From the NCBI RefSeq assembly GCF_900108245.1, contig NZ_FNUY01000017.1, forward strand, positions 18,501 through 82,500: a stretch of 64,000 nucleotides of DNA. The letters run 5' to 3'. The notes beneath the pieces are model-generated. The model worked only from the letters and a program-made list of their open reading frames with translations. It had not been told where the DNA came from and made no database searches. Each line of letters begins with the position of its first letter. Within the stretch, counting starts at the first letter, position 1. The DNA is from Allobosea lathyri (GTDB lineage Bacteria > Pseudomonadota > Alphaproteobacteria > Rhizobiales > Beijerinckiaceae). A program made the translations under genes and the position numbers. This document shows positions 58,683 to 64,000 of the stretch, piece after piece.

Positions 58683-59129
58683 TCAGCTATTGGCCTCCAT
58701 CGCGTGGAGCTTCTCGACGCGGCGACGGCAATCCTCGTCGGTTGAGAACTCCGCCGCGAGATAGGAGGTGATCAGATCCTTCGCCAGCCAGGGGCCGACG
58801 ATCTGCGCGCCGATGCACATCACGTTGACATCGTCATGCTCGACCGACTGATGCGCGGAATGCACATCATGGCACACGGCTGCGCGGATGCCCTTGACCT
58901 TGTTGGCCGCGATCGACGCGCCGACGCCGGTTCCGCAGACCATGATGCCGCGCTGGACCTCGCCCGAGGTGACCTTGCTGGTGACCTCCCTGGCGATATC
59001 GGGGAAATCGACCGGCTTGTCGTCATATGAGCCAGCGTCCAGGACCTCGTGGCCCAGACTGCGGGCGTGCTCCATCACGGTGTTCTTCAAACTCCAGCCC
59101 GCATGGTCGGATCCAATGACGAGGCGCAT
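58683..59129 (-). CDS. rpiB: RpiB/LacAB-family sugar-phosphate isomerase
   Basis: 148 residues. SDHAGWSLKN near the start, the catalytic Cys in MVCGTGVGASIAANKVKGIR, and CHDVHSAHQSVEHDDVNVM. The family isomerises ribose-5-phosphate, allose-6-phosphate or tetrose phosphates. It is the last gene of the ABC-GarR-like operon, so the sugar phosphate isomerised may be the catabolic intermediate rather than ribose-5-phosphate itself (inference). A second isomerase for the pentose pathway could be elsewhere. Confidence 0.88.
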   Translation of the reverse strand: MRLVIGSDHAGWSLKNTVMEHARSLGHEVLDAGSYDDKPVDFPDIAREVTSKVTSGEVQRGIMVCGTGVGASIAANKVKGIRAAVCHDVHSAHQSVEHDDVNVMCIGAQIVGPWLAKDLITSYLAAEFSTDEDCRRRVEKLHAMEANS

Positions 59130-59161
59130 GTGACGTCCTTTCGGTTCTTATCGGTGAAGAA

Positions 59162-59183
59162 GCGGCGCCCGGCAGGGCGCCGC
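59162..59183 (-). terminator. Intercistronic hairpin between binding-protein and RpiB genes
   Basis: GCGGCGCCC (59162-59170) / GGGCGCCGC (59175-59183), perfect 9 bp with a GGCA loop and no T-tract; probably an mRNA-stabilising stem 15 bases after the binding-protein stop. Confidence 0.6.
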
Positions 59184-59197
59184 CGAGATTGATGGCT

Positions 59198-59992
59198 TCA
59201 GCTGCGCATGGCGGCCGGCAGCTCGCTGCCGTGGAACTTCTTGTAGATCTCGTTCAGCTTGCCGTTCTTGAGGTTGGTGGCGATCCACTCGTTCAGCTTT
59301 TCGATCATCTTGGGCTCGCCTTGGCGGACGCCGACGGCGAGATCGAAATTGGTGATCGTGACCTTCGGCTCGAAGATACGCGCCGGGTTCTTGACGCCGA
59401 CCTGATTGACGATGGTCGCGGAGGTGGCGACGCAATCGGCCTGTCCGGAGATCGCCGCCGTCACCATCGTAGCGTCGTCATCATAGCGCGAGATCTTCAA
59501 TTCACGCTCCTTCATATTGGTCAGGGTCGTGTCCTGCGTCGTGCCGCGGGAGACCGCGATCGTCTTGCCCTTGAGATCGGGCCAGTCCTTGACGTCGAGC
59601 GACTTCAGGCAGCCGACGACGGACTGCAGCGCGGCATAGGCCTTGCTGAAGTCGATGACCTTGGCGCGCTCGGGCGTGACCGACAGCGTCGAGATGATGA
59701 TGTCGGCCTTGTTGGTCTGGACGTTGGGAATGCGGGTCGCGCCGGTCGTCTGGATGAATTCGAGTTCGAGACCCCAGTCCTTGGCGAGAAGCTGGGCGGT
59801 CTCCACGTCGGAACCTGTCGGCTTGAGATTGCCGTCGACCATGCCCGATGGCGGAATGGCGAGATCGGTCGCGATGCGGATCTTCTTGGCCTTCATGACA
59901 TCGTCGAGAAGGTCGGCGCGCGAAGCCGTTGCGCTGAAGACGAGGCAGGTGGCGGCGAAGGCGACGAGAAGCGACTGGCGTTTTGCGATCAT
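59198..59992 (-). CDS. Family 3 ABC substrate-binding protein
   Basis: 264 residues, Sec signal LLVAFAATCLVFSATASRAD. Body: IRIATDLAIPPSGMVDG, DVETAQLLAKDWGLELEFIQ, PERAKVIDFSKAY, IAVSRGTTQDTTLTNMKERE. It is not a close copy of the two binding proteins at 48822 and 52746. Encoded downstream of its permeases and ATPase. Ligand class is polar amino acid-like by family, but neighbours (GarR-like, RpiB-like) hint at a sugar-acid or amino-sugar (inference). Confidence 0.9.
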   Translation of the reverse strand: MIAKRQSLLVAFAATCLVFSATASRADLLDDVMKAKKIRIATDLAIPPSGMVDGNLKPTGSDVETAQLLAKDWGLELEFIQTTGATRIPNVQTNKADIIISTLSVTPERAKVIDFSKAYAALQSVVGCLKSLDVKDWPDLKGKTIAVSRGTTQDTTLTNMKERELKISRYDDDATMVTAAISGQADCVATSATIVNQVGVKNPARIFEPKVTITNFDLAVGVRQGEPKMIEKLNEWIATNLKNGKLNEIYKKFHGSELPAAMRS

Positions 59993-60025
59993 GGTTTTCT
60001 CTCCCTGGTTTCTTTGTTTGGTTGG

Positions 60026-60781
60026 TCAGAATCCGGCGCCGACGAACTGAGCGAGCTCCGGGGTCGCTGGCGCCGAAAGGATCGATGCGGGGCCGGTCTC
60101 GTGGACCTTGCCGCGATGCATGAACACCACCGTGTCGGCGATGCTCCTGGCAAATCCCATCTCGTGCGTGACCATCACCATGGTCATGCCGTCCGCAGCG
60201 AGCGCTTCGATGACCTTGAGCACTTCGCCGGTCAGTTCCGGATCCAGCGCCGAGGTCACCTCGTCGAACAGCATCACCTTCGGCTGCATGGCGAGCGAGC
60301 GCGCGATCGCGCCCCGCTGCTGCTGGCCGCCGGAGAGCTGTTCGGGATATTGATGCAGCTTGTCCTCGAGCCCGACCTGGGCGAGCGCGAGCCGCGCCTG
60401 CTCCCTGGCCTGCTTCTTGGAGACGCCCTTCACCGAACAGGGCGCGAGGATGATGTTCTCCTCCAGCGTCAGATGCGGGAAGAGATTGTAGCTCTGGAAG
60501 ACGATGCCAATGTCCTGGCGCAGCGCGCGCAGGTTGAGCCTGGGATCGTGGACGCGATGGCCGCAGACCACGATCTCGCCTTGGTCGATCGTCTCGAACC
60601 GGTCGATGCAGCGCAAGGCGGTGCTCTTGCCCGATCCGCTTCGGCCGATGATCACCAGCACATTGCCGCGCTGGACTTCGAAATCGACGCCATCGAGCAC
60701 CTTGAGCGCGCCGAAGCTCTTGTGAACGCCGCGCAACGCAACGATCGGCTCTTGTGTCGGCATGTCGGATGTCTCCTGCAT
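60026..60781 (-). CDS. Polar amino acid-type ABC ATP-binding protein
   Basis: 251 residues. Walker A GRSGSGKSTALRCI, Q-loop IVFQSYNLFPHLT, signature LSGGQQQRGAIARSL (Gly in place of the usual Val), Walker B VMLFDEVTSALDPELTGEVL, H-loop MVTHEMGFARSIAD. One base separates its start from the preceding permease stop. Confidence 0.93.
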   Translation of the reverse strand: MQETSDMPTQEPIVALRGVHKSFGALKVLDGVDFEVQRGNVLVIIGRSGSGKSTALRCIDRFETIDQGEIVVCGHRVHDPRLNLRALRQDIGIVFQSYNLFPHLTLEENIILAPCSVKGVSKKQAREQARLALAQVGLEDKLHQYPEQLSGGQQQRGAIARSLAMQPKVMLFDEVTSALDPELTGEVLKVIEALAADGMTMVMVTHEMGFARSIADTVVFMHRGKVHETGPASILSAPATPELAQFVGAGF

Positions 60782-60782
60782 A

Positions 60783-61454
60783 TCAGACCGCCAGGATCTT
60801 TGGCCGCGCCGGGCCGCCCCGCTGCTCGAGCTTGCGGCTGAGGCGGGAGATCGGAAAACAGAGCGCGAAATAGATGACCGCGATGATCGCGTAGATCAGC
60901 AGCGGCTCGAACAGCGAATTGTTGATGATCTGCCCGGAACGGGCGAGCTCGACGAAGCCGACGACAGAGGCCAGCGAGGTGTTCTTGATGATCTGCACCA
61001 TGAACCCGACCGTCGGCGGCGTGGCGATCCGGACCGCCTGCGGCAGGATCACTTTGATCATCCGTTGCGTGCGGCTGAGCGCCAGGCCTTCCGCCGCCTC
61101 CCATTGCTGGCGCGGCACCGACTGGATGCAGCCGCGCCAGATCTCGCCGAGATAGGCGCCGACATAGACCGTCAGCGATGCGCTGGCTGCCGCGAGCGGC
61201 GAGACCGAGAAACCGAGGGTCGGCAGGCCGAAATAGGTCAGGAACATGATGACCAGCAGCGGCGTGCCCTGGATCAGCTGGACATAGGCGCCGCTGAGCA
61301 GTCGTACGAAGCGGCTCGGCGAGACCCGGCAGAGCGCGATGACCGCGCCGGCAAGTCCGCCGCCGATCAGCGCGATCAGGGATAGTCCGATCGTCCAGAG
61401 CGCACCCTGGCCGAGGAACATCAGATGGTTTGCGTTCAGAGAGCCGCCCATCAC
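60783..61454 (-). CDS. Polar amino acid-type ABC permease
   Basis: 223 residues. YVQLIQGTPLLVIMFLTYFG and EAA loop WEAAEGLALSRTQRMIKVILP; helices at both ends. Pairs with the permease 7 bases upstream. Confidence 0.92.
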   Translation of the reverse strand: MMGGSLNANHLMFLGQGALWTIGLSLIALIGGGLAGAVIALCRVSPSRFVRLLSGAYVQLIQGTPLLVIMFLTYFGLPTLGFSVSPLAAASASLTVYVGAYLGEIWRGCIQSVPRQQWEAAEGLALSRTQRMIKVILPQAVRIATPPTVGFMVQIIKNTSLASVVGFVELARSGQIINNSLFEPLLIYAIIAVIYFALCFPISRLSRKLEQRGGPARPKILAV

Positions 61455-61461
61455 AGCACCT

Positions 61462-62145
61462 TCACAGCGGTGTGCCGAGGCGCCGGCGGCGCGGGAACAG
61501 GACGAGACCCAAGGCCCAGAAGCCGGTGCGCATGATCAGCGACAGGGCGATATAGGCGATCGCGACGAGGATGTAGGTCTCGAAGGCGCGATAGGTGTCG
61601 GACTGGATGTAGTTGGCGACTGCGGTCAACTCCTCCGCCGAGATCTGCGAGGTCACCGAGGACGCCAGCATCAGCAGCACGAACTGGCTGGTCAGCGCCG
61701 GATAGACCCGCTCGACGGCCGGCCAGAGCACGACATGCCAGTAGATCTGCAGGCGCGAGAGCGCGAGCCCTTCGGCCGCCTCGATCTGTCCGCGGGGAAT
61801 CGAGTCGAAGCCGGCGCGCATGATCTCGGTCGTGTAGGCGCCGACATTGATGGTCAGCGCGACCGCCGCGACCGTGAAGGCCGAGAATTTCAGCCCCATG
61901 CTTGCGAGGCCGAAATAGACGAGGAAAATCTGTACGAGCAACGGGGTATTGCGGATGGTCTCGACATAGATGTCGCTGATGCCCGCAGCGAGCCTGTTCC
62001 GGCTGCGCCGGCAGACAGCGCCGACAGCGCCGATGGCTGCCCCGAGCAGGGTGGCGATCACCGCGAGCTGCAGCGTCATCACGGCGCCATCGAGGAAAGC
62101 CGGCCAGCGCTCCAGAACGACGCCGAAATCGAGGTTGAGCTTCAT
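61462..62145 (-). CDS. Polar amino acid-type ABC permease
   Basis: 227 residues. IYVETIRNTPLLVQIFLVYF and EAA loop IEAAEGLALSRLQIYWHVVL; C-terminal basic tail. Starts 18 bases after the dehydrogenase stop. Confidence 0.92.
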   Translation of the reverse strand: MKLNLDFGVVLERWPAFLDGAVMTLQLAVIATLLGAAIGAVGAVCRRSRNRLAAGISDIYVETIRNTPLLVQIFLVYFGLASMGLKFSAFTVAAVALTINVGAYTTEIMRAGFDSIPRGQIEAAEGLALSRLQIYWHVVLWPAVERVYPALTSQFVLLMLASSVTSQISAEELTAVANYIQSDTYRAFETYILVAIAYIALSLIMRTGFWALGLVLFPRRRRLGTPL

Positions 62146-62163
62146 TCCGCTGCCCCCTCGCCG

Positions 62164-63066
62164 TCAGGTCGCGGCCTGGTTGGTCATGCGGTCGTAGACC
62201 TTGAAGAGCGCCTGATTGCCATTGGTGCCTTCGCCATGCGCGCGCGCCTCGACATACTGGTTCGTCACCAGCGCGGTGGCGGGCAGGGGCACAGACAGGG
62301 ACAGGGCCTGTTCCTGGACGAGGCGCAGATCCTTCAGCATCAGGTCGATGCGGAAACCGGCGGCCGTGTCGCCCGCGATCATTGCGGGGCCGAGCCGGTC
62401 GAGCATCCAGGATGCGGCCGAGCCGCCCAGAAGCACGTTGCGCAATTGCTCGAGATCGATACCCGATGCGCGTCCGAGCGCCAGGGCTTCGCAGATCGCC
62501 TGGATGTTGATACCGCAGATCAACTGGTTGCAGAGCTTGACGGTCTGGCCCGCGCCGGCCGCGCCGACATGGGTGATCGTCGTTCCCATGGCGCGGAAGA
62601 AGGGCTCTGCCCGGGCGAAAGCGTCGGCCTCGCCGCCAGCCATGATCGACAGGGCCGCATTCTTGGCGCCAACAGGACCGCCCGAGACGGGCGCATCGAT
62701 GGCGGCGACGCCCACATTTGCCAGATCGGCATGAATGCGCCGGCTCGCAACCGGCGAGATCGTGCTCATATCGACGAAGAGGCGTCCGCGCGGCGGAGAT
62801 GTCAGCAGCCCGTCCTTGCCGTAGACGACGTCTTCGACCTCAGGTGTATCGGGCAGCATCGCAATCGCGATGTCGGCGTCACGTCCGGCGTCGGCCGGGC
62901 TCGATGCCGGTTCCGCGCCGTGCCCGACGAGATCGGCAATAGCCGCCTCGACGACGTCATAAACGCATACACGATAGCCGGCCTTGAGCAGGTTGAGGGC
63001 CATTTCGCGGCCCATGGTGCCGAGGCCGATGAAGCCGACGGTACCCAATTGATCGTTTCGTCCCAT
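62164..63066 (-). CDS. 3-hydroxyisobutyrate dehydrogenase-family reductase (GarR-like)
   Basis: 300 residues. NAD(P) motif VGFIGLGTMGREMALNLLKA at residues 9-28, the substrate motif IDAPVSGGPVGAKNA, the catalytic Lys in GAGQTVKLCNQLICG, and KDLRLVQEQA. It belongs with tartronate semialdehyde reductases and related beta-hydroxyacid dehydrogenases. First structural gene after the GntR gene; would oxidise or reduce a 3-hydroxy acid obtained from the imported compound (inference). Confidence 0.9.
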   Translation of the reverse strand: MGRNDQLGTVGFIGLGTMGREMALNLLKAGYRVCVYDVVEAAIADLVGHGAEPASSPADAGRDADIAIAMLPDTPEVEDVVYGKDGLLTSPPRGRLFVDMSTISPVASRRIHADLANVGVAAIDAPVSGGPVGAKNAALSIMAGGEADAFARAEPFFRAMGTTITHVGAAGAGQTVKLCNQLICGINIQAICEALALGRASGIDLEQLRNVLLGGSAASWMLDRLGPAMIAGDTAAGFRIDLMLKDLRLVQEQALSLSVPLPATALVTNQYVEARAHGEGTNGNQALFKVYDRMTNQAAT

Positions 63067-63090
63067 GGTCTTTTCTCTTTTGATTGGAAG

Positions 63091-63846
63091 TCAGGGGGAG
63101 GCGGTGCGGCGCACTCCTTCCCCGATCGCGGCGCGGCGTCGAAAATCGTCGCCGATCGCAAAATGGTCGCGCAGAACCCTCTCCGCGTGTTCGGGATCGC
63201 GCGCCACGATGGCGTCGAAGATCCGGCGATGGTCGTCGATCAGGTAGCTCTTCATCGTGTCGAAGACTTCGAGCAGATCGCGCCGCCCGCGATGCGAGCG
63301 CTGCAGAATGCCGGACATCGACTGATAGAGGACGTTCAGCGTCTCGGATTTTCCCGCCGCCACCACGGCGCGATGGAATTCGAAATCGGCAATGCCGCCC
63401 GCCTCGGGGTCTTCGATCGTCTCGACGATGCGGGCCAGAGCGCGCTGCAGGATTTCGAGATCGGCCACCGTGGCGCGCTCTGCCGCCAGCCGGATCGCCT
63501 GGCACTCGATCGCGATGCGCGCCTGCATGACGTCGTCGATGATGTCCGCCTGCTGGGCGAGCGCGAAGGTGAAGAAGTCGTTGAGGACGGAGACGTCAGG
63601 CCGGCGCACGACGGTGCCGATCCGGTCGCGTATTTCGACGACGCCGAGCACGGTCAGGGCGCGCAGCGCCTCGCGCAGGATCGGACGGCTCACGCCGAGC
63701 TGCGCTGCGAGATCGCGTTCGGGAATGAGGCGGTCGCCTGGGCGCAGCGAGCCGGCGAGTAGCCGTTCGCGCAAGAAGGCGAACACCTTCTCGAAGCCCT
63801 TGCCGCCGCTCTCCCCCAGTCGCGTGATTTCGATCTCGGTCGTCAT
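63091..63846 (-). CDS. GntR-family regulator, FCD (FadR-like) subgroup
   Basis: 251 residues. Winged helix about 12-75 (VFAFLRERLLAGSLRPGDRL, LAAQLGVSRPILREALRALT) and FCD domain (IADFEFHRAVVAAGKSETLN; HRRIFDAIVARDPEHAERVL). ATG 63846 is chosen: GGTAGGA just before it, and the operator palindrome (63853-63873) would otherwise lie inside the gene; ATG 63864 and 63876 are in frame. First gene of the operon it probably represses (GntR, GarR-like, two permeases, ATPase, binding protein, RpiB-like). Confidence 0.9.
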   Translation of the reverse strand: MTTEIEITRLGESGGKGFEKVFAFLRERLLAGSLRPGDRLIPERDLAAQLGVSRPILREALRALTVLGVVEIRDRIGTVVRRPDVSVLNDFFTFALAQQADIIDDVMQARIAIECQAIRLAAERATVADLEILQRALARIVETIEDPEAGGIADFEFHRAVVAAGKSETLNVLYQSMSGILQRSHRGRRDLLEVFDTMKSYLIDDHRRIFDAIVARDPEHAERVLRDHFAIGDDFRRRAAIGEGVRRTASP

Positions 63847-63852
63847 TGATCC

Positions 63853-63873
63853 TACCTTGGTCATACCAAGGTA
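63853..63873 (-). promoter_or_regulatory. FadR-type palindromic operator
   Basis: TACCTTGGT (63853-63861), CAT, ACCAAGGTA (63865-63873): perfect 9-bp arms. The core TGGTCATACCA fits the FadR-subgroup pattern TGGTxxxACCA. It lies 7 bases before the GntR start codon, so binding would block transcription. Confidence 0.8.
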
Positions 63874-64000
63874 CACGCGATGGCCGATCGGTCAAGCGGG
63901 GTGGGGCTTCCTGCGTGCAGTTGTGATGGAGAGGCTGGCGCGCCTGCTGGCATCGGGTTCGTCTGGGATTGGCGAGCCAACGGACCAAGCCGGAGCGCAA

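Noticed and set aside
59189..60841. 550-codon plus-strand frame over the binding-protein and ATPase genes
   Set aside because: Shadow of two well-supported minus-strand genes; composition dominated by Arg, Asp and Gly.
61339..63762. 807-codon open frame on the plus strand over the GntR-GarR-ABC operon
   Set aside because: It lies antisense to four genes with clear family motifs; its translation is rich in Arg, Gly, Asp and Gln without any domain, as is usual for shadows in GC-rich DNA.
1..64000. tRNA or rRNA genes, phage attachment sites, integrase genes
   Set aside because: No cloverleaf-like or rRNA-like stretch, no integrase and no flanking direct repeats other than those of the IS element were recognised. 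A dedicated covariance-model search was not possible here.

Overview
The window looks like a chromosomal segment of a GC-rich alphaproteobacterium of the order Hyphomicrobiales, perhaps a Bosea-like soil or plant-associated genus (inference). Reasons: dense short-gap operons, many ABC uptake systems of rhizobial type, DUF1127/DUF2934/KGG small proteins, and three promoter matches to the alphaproteobacterial general-stress sigma factor EcfG (GGAAC-N16-CGTT). I see no rRNA, tRNA, CRISPR array, phage or plasmid backbone. One complete IS5-family insertion sequence is present.

Layout. 1-6.3 kb: the end of a TRAP binding protein, decayed outer-membrane gene remnants, and a stress island (KGG protein, hybrid histidine kinase with two PAS domains, DUF2934 protein) whose members each have an EcfG-type promoter; an IS5 copy sits inside it. 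6.3-16.7 kb: two divergent operons for amine/amino-acid catabolism. RidA, FAD amine oxidase, aldehyde dehydrogenase and serine hydrolase run left; D-arginine-dehydrogenase-like oxidase, peptide ABC binding protein, two permeases and LysR run right. A perfect 16-bp inverted repeat lies between them. 16.7-20.4 kb: TonB-dependent siderophore receptor and its periplasmic binding protein. 20.4-26.6 kb: a LacI-controlled ABC importer that ends in a cytoplasmic phosphodiesterase; inverted copies of a REP-like palindrome lie beside the phosphodiesterase gene and inside the operon. 26.7-33.2 kb: TetR, a perfect 22-bp palindrome, a TauD-family dioxygenase, a sugar ABC importer without ATPase, and an FGGY kinase. 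33.5-42 kb: a degenerate ABC-exporter-like protein fused to a cyclic-nucleotide domain, a G1 (eqolisin) peptidase paired with a PAP2/haloperoxidase protein, an adenylate-cyclase/TPR protein and a Crp/Fnr regulator.

42-47.2 kb: an aromatic/oxo-acid degradation block (HpaI-type aldolase, HpaH-type hydratase, intradiol dioxygenase, GntR, TIM-barrel isomerase, TetR). 47.4-57.4 kb: the most unusual part. A polar-amino-acid-type ABC importer is joined to a type II 3-dehydroquinate dehydratase and a shikimate-dehydrogenase-like protein; then come a GntR gene, a second paralogous binding protein, a second and divergent dehydroquinase, a diaminopropionate-ammonia-lyase-like PLP enzyme, an M20 amidohydrolase and a class II aldolase. 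I read it as a candidate uptake-and-breakdown pathway for a quinate/shikimate-like cyclic acid, possibly carrying an amino or amide group (inference). 57.6-63.9 kb: an AapJ-like binding protein, then on the other strand a GntR-controlled operon of GarR-like dehydrogenase, amino-acid-type ABC importer and RpiB-like isomerase.

The common theme is scavenging: eight or so periplasmic binding proteins, each beside catabolic enzymes and a local repressor with a visible palindrome. Long antisense open frames in this GC-rich DNA were treated as shadows.
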